Both the position numbers and the translations under genes were made by a program. The notes below the pieces were generated by a model that was not told where the DNA came from, did no database searches, and saw only the letters and a program-made list of their open reading frames with translations. A stretch of 64,000 nt of DNA from JAXLQL01 sp046331625 (GTDB taxonomy: Bacteria > Acidobacteriota > Terriglobia > Bryobacterales > Bryobacteraceae): the NCBI GenBank assembly GCA_046331625.1, contig JAXLQL010000004.1, positions 310,001-374,000 on the forward strand, written 5' to 3'. Positions 45,988 through 53,993 of this stretch are shown here, one piece after another; the first letter of the stretch is position 1; each line of letters starts with the position of its first letter.

Positions 45988-46527
45988 TCAGCGGCGGTAC
46001 AGGTAAATCGTGTGCGGCCAACCCTCGGGCCCGTCTTCCAACGTCACGATCTTGGCGGGCTTCCAACGGCGAAACTCGAAATCGTGGGAAACCACGCGCG
46101 CGCCCGCGCGCAACTGCTTTTCGAGAATCGGCGTGAGTTTCTCGTTGGCCTCCGGCAGTAAATAAACGGTGACGAGATCGGCGGATGAGTAATCCTGCAG
46201 CAAGGCATCGCCGTGAATGATGCGCGCGTTGCGGAGTTTCTCGCGGCGCAGCCACTCGCTGCTCTTGCGAACCAACCCTTCGTCGAGCTCCACTCCGGCA
46301 GCCACGGCTTGGAACAACTTCGCCGCGGCCACCACCACGCGGCCATCGCCGCTGCCGAGGTCGAACATCTTCTCGCCAGCCTTGAGTTCGCCCACGCGCA
46401 GCATCTCGACCACCACCTTCTCCGGCGTCGGATAATAAGGTCCGAGCTTGACGTCTTTGGCGGCCCGTTGCGTGGCGGTCTGTTGCGCCACCAGCGTTAC
46501 GGCGGCCAGGGCGGCGAAGCGAATCAT
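45988..46527 (-). CDS. SAM-dependent methyltransferase-like protein with signal peptide
   Basis: 179 residues. A hydrophobic N-terminus (MIRFAALAAVTLVAQQTA) looks like a signal peptide. Motif I of class I methyltransferases is MFDLGSGDGRVVVAAA, with AAGVELDEGLVRKSSEWL after it and NARIIHGDALLQDYSSADLV as motif II region. The mature enzyme would be outside the cytoplasm, where SAM is not expected, so either the signal is not cleaved/used or the enzyme is membrane-tethered. It lies 55 bases upstream of the amino-sugar operon. Confidence 0.8.
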   Translation of the reverse strand: MIRFAALAAVTLVAQQTATQRAAKDVKLGPYYPTPEKVVVEMLRVGELKAGEKMFDLGSGDGRVVVAAAKLFQAVAAGVELDEGLVRKSSEWLRREKLRNARIIHGDALLQDYSSADLVTVYLLPEANEKLTPILEKQLRAGARVVSHDFEFRRWKPAKIVTLEDGPEGWPHTIYLYRR

Positions 46528-46565
46528 TTGGCCAGTCTAGCAGTCCAGTGCGATGCTGGTAGAGC

Positions 46566-47489
46566 ATGAGCAAACGATTCCATGGAGTGTTACCGGCCAT
46601 CGTCACGCCGGTGGATGCAAAGGGCCGGTTCGACGAAGTGGCCTATGAGAAGCTGGTGAGCTTCGTCTATTCGGAAGGCGTACACGGGCTCTACGTGTGT
46701 GGCCAGACCGGCGAAGGCCTGCAGCAGGATCCGGCGCAGCGCAAGCGCGTAGCCGAAGCATCGGTGCGGCTCTCGCCCAAGGGCAAGCAGGTGATCGTGC
46801 ACGTGGGCGCGTACAACACCGCCACTGCGATCGACCTCGCGCGCCACGCAGAACGCGCCGGAGCAACGGCGATCAGCAGCCTCGCGCCATCGGGCCCGTT
46901 CTCGTTTCCAGAGGTGGTTCGCTACTACGAAGCCGTGGCCGGCGCCACGTCGCTGCCGCTGTTCGTATATCACTTCCCGCCGGGGACCGCGGCCATCCGA
47001 ACGATCGAGGACCTCGAGCGCCTGCTCCAAATCCCGAACGTGGTGGGACTCAAGTTCACCGATACCAATCTCTACATCATGGGCGAGGTAAAGCGCACCG
47101 GAGCTCTGATCTACAACGGCGCCGACGAGATGTTCTCCGGCGGCATGTTGTTCGGAGCCGACGGCGGCATCGGGAGCTTCTACAACATCGTGCCGCGCAT
47201 GTTCGTGGAGATGTACGAGTCCGCGCAACGGGGCGACTGGGAGCGTGCGCGCGAGTTACAGAAGCCCGTGAATCACCTGATCCGGCTGGCGCTGCGGTAT
47301 CCGGGGATTGCGGCGGTGAAGTCGATTCTCGAATGGATGGGGTTGCCCTGCGGCGGTCCGATCGGTCCGCGGCGGGGATTGACGGCGGAGGAGAAAGCGG
47401 AGTTGTGGGCCGCGCTCGAAGACTCGGCGGCGAAGCCGGTGAGTCAGAGCAAGAAGCGCACGCCAGTCAAGGCTTCCGCCGCAAGATAG
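46566..47489 (+). CDS. DapA-superfamily lyase, N-acetylneuraminate-lyase-like
   Basis: 307 residues, a TIM barrel of the class I aldolase type. Schiff-base Lys163 lies in VVGLKFTDTN and catalytic Tyr135 in LFVYHFPPG; GQTGEGLQ replaces the GTTGE motif. DEMFSGGMLFGADGGIGSFY resembles NanA more than DapA, and the Tyr/Lys positions also match. Expected chemistry is reversible pyruvate-dependent aldol cleavage of a sugar acid. The last 46 bases overlap the convergent hpnE gene. Confidence 0.85.
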   Translation: MSKRFHGVLPAIVTPVDAKGRFDEVAYEKLVSFVYSEGVHGLYVCGQTGEGLQQDPAQRKRVAEASVRLSPKGKQVIVHVGAYNTATAIDLARHAERAGATAISSLAPSGPFSFPEVVRYYEAVAGATSLPLFVYHFPPGTAAIRTIEDLERLLQIPNVVGLKFTDTNLYIMGEVKRTGALIYNGADEMFSGGMLFGADGGIGSFYNIVPRMFVEMYESAQRGDWERARELQKPVNHLIRLALRYPGIAAVKSILEWMGLPCGGPIGPRRGLTAEEKAELWAALEDSAAKPVSQSKKRTPVKASAAR

Positions 47490-48727
47490 CCACTGCGGAC
47501 CGCGCCCTCCATGGTCGCGGGCCAACCCGATTCCGTCCAGTCCCCAGCGAGGTACAAGCCCTCGATCGCCGTCCGTGCGCCGGGGCGCGCCAGCCCCGGC
47601 TTCGCTGAAAACGTCGCGCGCACTTCCTTCACCACGTGCGCCTTTTCGAGCTTCGCCTCGGCCACGCCCGGCAAGAACTCCGCGAGTTCCTCGAGCGCCA
47701 GCGAAATCACCTCCGCGCGCGGCATTTCCACCAACTGCCGCGACGCGCTTACCACCACCTGCAAATAGCGGCCTTCGTGCTTGTTGAAGAACCACTGCAT
47801 CGTGCGATCGAGCAGCGTTCCATGCGGCAGATCCGTCACCGGACGATCGAACCACAAATGGATCCCCGTAATCGGCGAATGCTCCCAGCCCGAGAAATCG
47901 AGCCCAAGCTCCGGCGCAACCGCCTCCACGCGCTCGAACGGCAACGCGCAGACCACCGCGCTCGCCGGCCACTCGCGACCTCCCGCCAAAACACCCGTCA
48001 CGCGATTGTTTGAAACAAGAATGCGCTCCACCGTGTTACGGAAATGCAACCGCACTCCGGGCAACCCGCGCCAGCGCTCCTCGCCATAGAGCTCCCCCAG
48101 CGGCACAGCCGGAACGCCCATCTCGTAGCCTTCGGCATCGGCCAGGAATCCCAGCCAGAACACCTGGAAGCCGTGACTGGCGGCCATGCGATCCAGCTCT
48201 TCATTGATTGCGCTCACCAGCACCTGCCGCCAGAATCGCTCGATCGCACGCGGCGTCTGGTCTTTCTCGCGCAGCCAGTCGAGCATCGTGATCGAATCGA
48301 GATCCTCGCGCCGCGTGCGCTCATGTTGGATCGCCGTGAGCGCATGCGCGATCCCCAACTTGTCGCGCCATCCCAGGCACCGCATGCCCAGGAACGCCCC
48401 GGTGAAATGAGCCGGAGCTGGCATCATCCCGCGTTCGAGCGTCGACACCCGCCCGCCCGGCTCGATGAAGAAGAACCGCCGGTGGAACCGCACCATGCCG
48501 CCCGCGCCCAAGCGCTCATAGAAATCGAGCAGATTCGCGCAGCACCGCAGCAGAATGTGCTGGCAGTTGTCGATCGTTTCGCCGGACCCCGTCACCGGAT
48601 ACGAGGTCGCCCGCCCCCCCAGGAACGCGCGCGCTTCGAGAACATCCACTTCATGGCCGGCTCCGCCGAGAGCCGCCGCCGCCGCCAATCCCGCCAGCCC
48701 ACCGCCGGCGATCACCACTGGCGCCAT
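47444..48727 (-). CDS. hpnE: hydroxysqualene dehydroxylase HpnE
   Basis: 427 residues from the ATG at 48727. FAD-binding motif VVIAGGGLAGLAAAAALG, EARAFLGGRATSY and the C-terminal LYLAGDWTESGWPATMEGAV are typical of the squalene-associated amine-oxidase-like family; the N-x-Q in ETIDNCQHILL is an HpnE feature. It makes squalene from hydroxysqualene for hopanoids. hpnC/hpnD are not adjacent in this window. Its start overlaps the TGA of a 35-codon ORF by one base (TGATG), suggesting coupling. A C7 run lies at 48614-48620. Confidence 0.9.
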   Translation of the reverse strand: MAPVVIAGGGLAGLAAAAALGGAGHEVDVLEARAFLGGRATSYPVTGSGETIDNCQHILLRCCANLLDFYERLGAGGMVRFHRRFFFIEPGGRVSTLERGMMPAPAHFTGAFLGMRCLGWRDKLGIAHALTAIQHERTRREDLDSITMLDWLREKDQTPRAIERFWRQVLVSAINEELDRMAASHGFQVFWLGFLADAEGYEMGVPAVPLGELYGEERWRGLPGVRLHFRNTVERILVSNNRVTGVLAGGREWPASAVVCALPFERVEAVAPELGLDFSGWEHSPITGIHLWFDRPVTDLPHGTLLDRTMQWFFNKHEGRYLQVVVSASRQLVEMPRAEVISLALEELAEFLPGVAEAKLEKAHVVKEVRATFSAKPGLARPGARTAIEGLYLAGDWTESGWPATMEGAVRSGYLAAEALTGVRFLL

Positions 48728-48834
48728 CAACGCACGGGCATGCGCGCCCGCCTTCCACCGGAATCGCTGTCGTCGAAATGCATCGCCATCCAGACGAATA
48801 CGATGAGGAAGAGCACGAATACAGCGTCAGCCAT
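48727..48834 (-). CDS. 35-aa single-span membrane protein, possibly coupled to hpnE
   Basis: MADAVFVLFLIVFVWMAMHF forms one membrane segment, followed by a charged tail (DDSDSGGRRARMPVR). GGAG lies six bases before the ATG at 48834. Its TGA overlaps the hpnE ATG by one base, a classic translational-coupling arrangement. I know no homologue. It may be a genuine small protein or only a leader peptide. Confidence 0.45.
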   Translation of the reverse strand: MADAVFVLFLIVFVWMAMHFDDSDSGGRRARMPVR

Positions 48835-48878
48835 AGAAGCTCCAGTATCGGCGCTGGAGAAAGAAGGCGCAAAAGACA

Positions 48879-49235
48879 TTAGTGCCAGTACCCAGTGTAG
48901 AGCCCAAGTGCTAGGGCCAGTACCAGACCCGTCACGGGAAACGCCGCCAACGCCACCGCCACCCGCATCCACATAGCACGACCCGCCGTAACGATCACCG
49001 CCAGCCCCTGCGCCGCGAGCATCGTTCCGTAGACCATCACATAGCCCGCATATCCGAACGAGCACCACGGGCAGTGACGTCCGTGCTGGGCGTGAATGTT
49101 GCAATAGCGGTCGGCTACCGTCCACAGTGATTGACACCCGCACTGGTATACCGTGGCGCAGAAGTTGATGAAGAATACGCTCGTGAAAGCCGCCGCGAAC
49201 ACAAAGATGACGAGCGAAGTGACAATACGGAACAT
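48879..49235 (-). CDS. small cysteine-rich membrane protein
   Basis: 118 residues. Hydrophobic helices lie at about 4-25, 62-85 and 90-112. Between the first two is a Cys/His-rich loop (CGCQSLWTVADRYCN ... HGRHCPWCSFG) that could bind metal or form disulfides. The CPWC element is thioredoxin-like in spacing, but no thioredoxin fold is present. I do not recognise the family. It ends 44 bases upstream of the 35-codon ORF and hpnE, on the same strand. Confidence 0.7.
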   Translation of the reverse strand: MFRIVTSLVIFVFAAAFTSVFFINFCATVYQCGCQSLWTVADRYCNIHAQHGRHCPWCSFGYAGYVMVYGTMLAAQGLAVIVTAGRAMWMRVAVALAAFPVTGLVLALALGLYTGYWH

Positions 49236-49385
49236 CGGGCGAAAGGGCCTTTGAGAACAACTTCAGTGTAGCCGCAAAAGGGTTTTCCCCCGAGGTTCCG
49301 TTCCTCCCTTCGAGGACCTCTCTTGGGCGCACAGCCGACAATCCGCGTCATCGAGCATCGCCGTGGGCTACAATGGTCAGCCATC

Positions 49386-50018
49386 ATGGGCGATCCAGGT
49401 AGCGGAACGGGCGTGCTCCTTTCCCGTTGCCAGCGCGATCCCTCTGACGCGGCAGCCTGGGAACAATTGCTGCGCGTCATCTGGCCCATGCTCAAGCAGG
49501 TTGCCGGCCGCGTGATGCGGCAATGGGGCATCAGCGGCGACGAGCAGCGCCTCGACCTCTGCCAGGAAGTGTGCCTCAAGCTCAGCCAGAGCGTACGCTC
49601 GATTCCCGCCGCGGTGCTCCAGACGGACTCGGCGGCCGAAGCGTACTTGAGAGCGTTGGCGGCAAACGCCGCGCGCGACGTGCTGCGCGCGCAGTATGCC
49701 AAGAAGCGCGGCGAGTTCGCAACGGTGGCGCTCGAAGACCGCCTGCCCGTGCTCGCCTCCGACCTCGGCGTGGAGCAGCAGGAAAGAGCCATGCTGCTCG
49801 GCCAAGTGGACACACTGCTCGAAGGCACGGCTCGCGATCGCGCCGTGTTTTGGCTCTACTATCGGCAAGGCCTCACAGCGAAGGAAATCTCGATGATTCC
49901 TTGGGTGGGGCTCACCATCAAGGGCGTAGAAAGCCTGTTGCATCGCATGACGGAAGGGGTCCGGGCGCGCATGGCCCCCAAGTGGAAAGCGGCGCAGGCG
50001 CCGGAGGCGGGAGACTGA
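49386..50018 (+). CDS. ECF-type RNA polymerase sigma factor
   Basis: 210 residues from the ATG at 49386; a frame start at 49323 adds unrelated residues. Region 2-like: LLRVIWPMLKQVAGRVMRQW ... DLCQEVCLKLSQ. Region 4-like helix-turn-helix: ARDRAVFWLYYRQGLTAKEI ... TIKGVESLLHRM. No Shine-Dalgarno is obvious. The next gene starts three bases after the stop and opens with an anti-sigma-like zinc motif, so this is probably a sigma/anti-sigma pair controlling the protease cassette that follows. Confidence 0.87.
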   Translation: MGDPGSGTGVLLSRCQRDPSDAAAWEQLLRVIWPMLKQVAGRVMRQWGISGDEQRLDLCQEVCLKLSQSVRSIPAAVLQTDSAAEAYLRALAANAARDVLRAQYAKKRGEFATVALEDRLPVLASDLGVEQQERAMLLGQVDTLLEGTARDRAVFWLYYRQGLTAKEISMIPWVGLTIKGVESLLHRMTEGVRARMAPKWKAAQAPEAGD

Positions 50019-50021
50019 TTG

Positions 50022-53000
50022 ATGCAACCCTCACGCACCGTACGGAAAATGCCGTGCCCGGCGGAAAAACTCTGGACCGAATTGGCGGCGGGAGTGATCC
50101 AAGGGGCAGAGGCGGAACGCTTGGCGCTGCATGCAGCGGGGTGTCCGGAATGCGCGAGCCTGCTACGGTCCGCGGTGGAAGCGGTGGGCGAAGACGAAGG
50201 CGGAGAAGGGCTGAGTCCCGATGACGAGACGCGCCTGAAGATCGTGGCGCGCAAGATGGCGGATACCGGGCGCCCTAGGGTGCTCCCGTGGCGCACCCTG
50301 ATTTCGGTGGCTGCGGGATTGGCTGCGCTCTCCGCGGGACTCTACCTGTGGAAGCGCGCCGATGATCCGTTGATGACGCTGGCGTCGGCTGCGGCGAATC
50401 CGCGGCAGCTCGAGTTTCGAATTCCCCGTGCGCCGTGGGCGCCGCTGCACGTAGTGCGGAGCGACAATCCGAATGCGGCGCTGCCACCGGAAGTCTACGA
50501 GAGCCGTGCGCGCGTGCAACGAGCGCTTGCGAAGTCGCCGCTCGCGCCCGAGTGGTTGCATGCGAAGGGTCGCGTGGAGTTGCTCGAAGGCAAGTTCGAC
50601 GAGGCGGTGAAATCGCTGCAAGGCGCGTCGGACATGGGCGCTTCGTCGGCCGAGTTCTGGATCGACTTCGGGATCGCGTATGCGGGTCGCGCCGATCAGC
50701 AGGATGCGGCGATCGACCACACCAAGGCGATCGAGCTGTTCAGCGCGGCGTTGAAGCTCGCGCCGAAGAATGCGGCGGCGTTGTTCAACCGCGCGATTTC
50801 GGAGGAACGATTGACGCTGCTCGATGGAGCGATCCGGGACCTCGAAGCGTCGATGGCGGCCGAGACCGATGCGGGTTGGCGCGAGGAGACGCGGAAAAAA
50901 CTCGAAGAGCTGCGGCGCAAGCGGGCGGAGATGTTCGATCCGGCGCGGCCGATGCCGGAGAACCTGAAAGTGGAGATGGCGTTCGAGCAGGCGCTGCGGG
51001 ATGGGTTGACGGCTCCGGGTGGGGGGAGTTTGGAGGAGTTGGCGCGGCGGTTGCGGGAGGAGCACGGGGATCGGTGGCTGACGGATGCGCTGGCGGTGCC
51101 GCGCGGGGAAGTGCGGGATCGGGCGGTGCGGGTGTTGGGGGAGTTGGCGAAGATACGGTCGAAGTCGCGGCTGGAGGAGTATGGGAAGTTCGAGTCGGAC
51201 ATTGCGTGGCTAAAGGCGATTCGCTTGCCGGGAGCTCTGACGGCGTGGAGGGACTTTGAACTGCTGTTTCGAGCGAGTCATCGACCGGATGTAGCGGATT
51301 GTTCGAGGCGCGAAGGCGTGGATAAGGCGTTGAAGACTCGCTACGCTTGGTTTGCACTGCAGTCCGCTCTCGAAGCATCAACTTGCGACATTGCTCAAGG
51401 TGCGATCGATGCCGCCGACGAGCGCACACGCGTCAGCCGCATGATCGCTGACGACGCCAGATACTCAGTCGCCTCAGTGCGGGCTCGTGGGTTCGAAGCT
51501 AGCCACCTGAGCAACGAGGGCCGCTACCGGGAAGCCACTTCGGCTGCCCAAATGGGATTGCGGCTCAGCCTCGGGGGCCATTTGCCTCTTCAGCGAGCTC
51601 ATCAGTCTTACCTGAATCTTGCCCGTTCTGCCGAGCGCCTGCAACGGTGGAACACAGCGCAGGAAGCCACGGGAATGTCGGTGGAAGTAGCGAATTCTAC
51701 GAGTATGCGTACGCTTGCAGTCCTCGGACTGATTCGACAAGCGGAGATCGCTCAGCGGACAGGTAGCGTTCTGGAGGCAAGGAACCACCTCTCTCGCGCC
51801 GACGCTCTAGCTCAGCAAGTCGAATTCGACGAGCACGCCTCTCTCTATCGGGACCACGCTCGTGCGCGATTGTCGGCCCTAGAAGGTGACTATGCCCACG
51901 CATCCGCGCTGGAAACCTCACAGTGGGCGAGCCTCGACGTTCTGCTGGAAGTTCCTTATCTGAATGCACTCGCAGAGTTGGACCTACGCCGCCAGGACCC
52001 ATCGGCTGCCAGTAAGCACGCCCGTCGAGCGATTGCGCGAATTCTTTCGCAGCCGCAGAATCGGGAGCGCTTACGTGACGAATATGGGCGTGCTGTTAGA
52101 TCCCTGGTGCGCGCGCTCGTCGCAGTGCACGATCATGCTGCAGCTTTGGAACAGTGGAGGATGGCACTCTTTCAGGGAGCGGCTATCCGGCGGGAGGGGC
52201 CTGGGGACGCCTCGGGCACTCACATCGCAATCGTGCCTTTCGAAGACTCGATCGGTGTGTTCTTAGACAAGGGCGGATCGGTGCGGTTCAGGCAGGTTCC
52301 TGTACCCGCATCGGCTTTGCTCTCGAAATTGCGGCTTCTTTTGGCAATGTGCGCGGACTCTCGAAGTGACGCGGAACTGATTCACGAGAACGCAAAAGCG
52401 TTGATGTCTGCTCTGTTTGGAGATGAACTTACCCCTAGCGGACACATCACCCTCGAAGCGATCCAGGAGTGGGCGTCTCTTCCTTTAGCCGTCATGTTCG
52501 ATGCTCGCGCCGCGATAGCAACTGCGGCCGGCCGGAGGAAGAGCTGTGGGCGAGCCGCATATCAGTTGGTGCTGGCGCAGGCTGACAGGGTCCACTCGGA
52601 CTTTCGTCAACTTCCCCGATTGCCATCCCTTGACCGCGAAGCCCGCACCCTCACGCAGATCGTACCCAGCGTGCGATTGATTCGCGGACTCGAGGCCACT
52701 CCCCAAAACGTACAGCGGTCGGCCATCGAGACTCGATGGTTCCATTTCTCGGGGCACGCCACACGCTGGCGTCAAGCGACTGCGCTCGTTGTTGCGCCAG
52801 ATACGTCATCTCCTTCCCAAGACGAAAAGCAGGGGCTTTGGGTTTTGAGTGAGGGTTTTTGCGCCGAGGTTGCGTTCTTCTCTGCATGCTCGACCGCTGG
52901 ATTTCATGAAACGGAGACCGTAGCGCCCAGCCAACTCGGCGAGGCGGCGATTCATGCAGGCGCAAGGCACGCTGTCGCCGCACTTTGGGACATTGACTCA

Positions 53001-53162
53001 GAAGCGGCAACGCAGTTCGCGGGACAGTTCTACGCTGCTATGCAGAGCGGCCTCGACCCTGCATCGGCGCTATGGACGGCAGCTCGGGAAGTAAGGCAGG
53101 ATCCGCGTTTCCGCCATCCCTACTACTGGGCGCCCTTCGTTGTCTACGAGGCCAACGGCTGA
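50022..53162 (+). CDS. anti-sigma-like zinc motif + TM + TPR-like region + CHAT (caspase-like) protease
   Basis: 1046 residues from the ATG at 50022. The N-terminus has His37-x3-Cys41-x2-Cys44 (LHAAGCPEC), the pattern of zinc anti-sigma domains. One membrane helix follows (about 92-110). Residues about 150-300 contain TPR-like helices (LEGKFDEAVKSLQGASDMG, KLAPKNAAALFNRAISEERL), and more helices extend to about 750. The C-terminal CHAT domain has catalytic His912 (WFHFSGHATRW) and Cys956 (AFFSACSTAGF), then AGARHAVAALWDIDSEAATQ and PYYWAPFVVYE. Basic residues before the helix predict that the long C-terminal part is outside, unless topology is inverted. Base composition shifts near 51290 (residue about 423). 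Tandem unknown/trypsin-like gene pairs follow. Confidence 0.88.
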   Translation: MQPSRTVRKMPCPAEKLWTELAAGVIQGAEAERLALHAAGCPECASLLRSAVEAVGEDEGGEGLSPDDETRLKIVARKMADTGRPRVLPWRTLISVAAGLAALSAGLYLWKRADDPLMTLASAAANPRQLEFRIPRAPWAPLHVVRSDNPNAALPPEVYESRARVQRALAKSPLAPEWLHAKGRVELLEGKFDEAVKSLQGASDMGASSAEFWIDFGIAYAGRADQQDAAIDHTKAIELFSAALKLAPKNAAALFNRAISEERLTLLDGAIRDLEASMAAETDAGWREETRKKLEELRRKRAEMFDPARPMPENLKVEMAFEQALRDGLTAPGGGSLEELARRLREEHGDRWLTDALAVPRGEVRDRAVRVLGELAKIRSKSRLEEYGKFESDIAWLKAIRLPGALTAWRDFELLFRASHRPDVADCSRREGVDKALKTRYAWFALQSALEASTCDIAQGAIDAADERTRVSRMIADDARYSVASVRARGFEASHLSNEGRYREATSAAQMGLRLSLGGHLPLQRAHQSYLNLARSAERLQRWNTAQEATGMSVEVANSTSMRTLAVLGLIRQAEIAQRTGSVLEARNHLSRADALAQQVEFDEHASLYRDHARARLSALEGDYAHASALETSQWASLDVLLEVPYLNALAELDLRRQDPSAASKHARRAIARILSQPQNRERLRDEYGRAVRSLVRALVAVHDHAAALEQWRMALFQGAAIRREGPGDASGTHIAIVPFEDSIGVFLDKGGSVRFRQVPVPASALLSKLRLLLAMCADSRSDAELIHENAKALMSALFGDELTPSGHITLEAIQEWASLPLAVMFDARAAIATAAGRRKSCGRAAYQLVLAQADRVHSDFRQLPRLPSLDREARTLTQIVPSVRLIRGLEATPQNVQRSAIETRWFHFSGHATRWRQATALVVAPDTSSPSQDEKQGLWVLSEGFCAEVAFFSACSTAGFHETETVAPSQLGEAAIHAGARHAVAALWDIDSEAATQFAGQFYAAMQSGLDPASALWTAAREVRQDPRFRHPYYWAPFVVYEANG

Positions 53163-53191
53163 ATACTCAAGAGAGAGGACCCTTTTTCCAA

Positions 53192-53977
53192 ATGCCAATG
53201 CTCCGATTCAACTTCATTTGCCACGGGATGATGCTGTTCGTCGAAGAATCTGACCACATCGATATCCTCATTCCAGAGCTCGAACCTCACAAGTACAAGC
53301 ACGGTCAGCCCGAGGTCGAGAACGGTCTCACGGATTTGAAAAAGAGGAAGAAGCGGGCGATCTGGAAGCTACATGGGCCGCAATCGAGCCAGAAACAGCT
53401 CAAGGACCTGATGTCGGCGCGAGATCATCTCTGCCTGTCGGCGAAGAAGTTCAGAGCGGTGTCTGACAACGCGCGCAACGTCTTCCGAATTCCAAAGCCG
53501 GACATGATTCGGGGCTTCAGGCCGGTCGAGGTCACGCCAAGGATATTCGGCAAGGACACCTCTCCACGTGTCGCTATCACTCCACCGCTCCTTCTGCATG
53601 ACGTCGTATGCTTCTCATATCGCGACGTCGCTGGAGAAGTGCAGCTCGTAGAGACAATAGAAGACTCGACAATGGGAGACTCGTTCAGTCCGCAATTCGG
53701 CGAGTTGGGAGGATCGTGGTGCCTGTATGCACAACCAGATAGTTTCGAGCGTACGCACGACACCACGCCGATGAACGCTCTGTTACAATTTCGCAGCAAC
53801 GGGGCGAATCCTTGCTTCCAGTTGGCACGCCCTGAAGCGGCAGACAAAGCACCACACCCAGCCAAATTGAAAGGGTTCAGCCGCACTCACCTGCTCAGCC
53901 TCTATGAGCTACTGAACCCAACTTTTGGCGGCGAGACTGAACCAGGTGGTTGTAGCAGTGATTTCCTGTTGGGCTAG
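53192..53977 (+). CDS. unrecognised protein, copy 1 of a duplicated family (here called family A)
   Basis: 261 residues from the ATG at 53192 (GAGAGGA 13 bases upstream; Met3 is an alternative). No signal peptide or membrane span. Shared by eye with the copy at 54919: RFNFICHGMMLFVE, DHIDILIP, NARNVFRIPKPD, RIFG, CFSYRDV, SWCLYAQPD, HDTTPMNALL, ADKAPHPAKL and a C-terminal GGC-x3-F. I do not recognise the family. Each copy is followed directly by a trypsin-like protease gene (16 bases here), so it could be a partner, substrate, inhibitor or effector. Codon use is less GC-biased than in most of the window. Confidence 0.8.
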   Translation: MPMLRFNFICHGMMLFVEESDHIDILIPELEPHKYKHGQPEVENGLTDLKKRKKRAIWKLHGPQSSQKQLKDLMSARDHLCLSAKKFRAVSDNARNVFRIPKPDMIRGFRPVEVTPRIFGKDTSPRVAITPPLLLHDVVCFSYRDVAGEVQLVETIEDSTMGDSFSPQFGELGGSWCLYAQPDSFERTHDTTPMNALLQFRSNGANPCFQLARPEAADKAPHPAKLKGFSRTHLLSLYELLNPTFGGETEPGGCSSDFLLG

Positions 53978-53993
53978 GAAGGAAGTCTAGACA

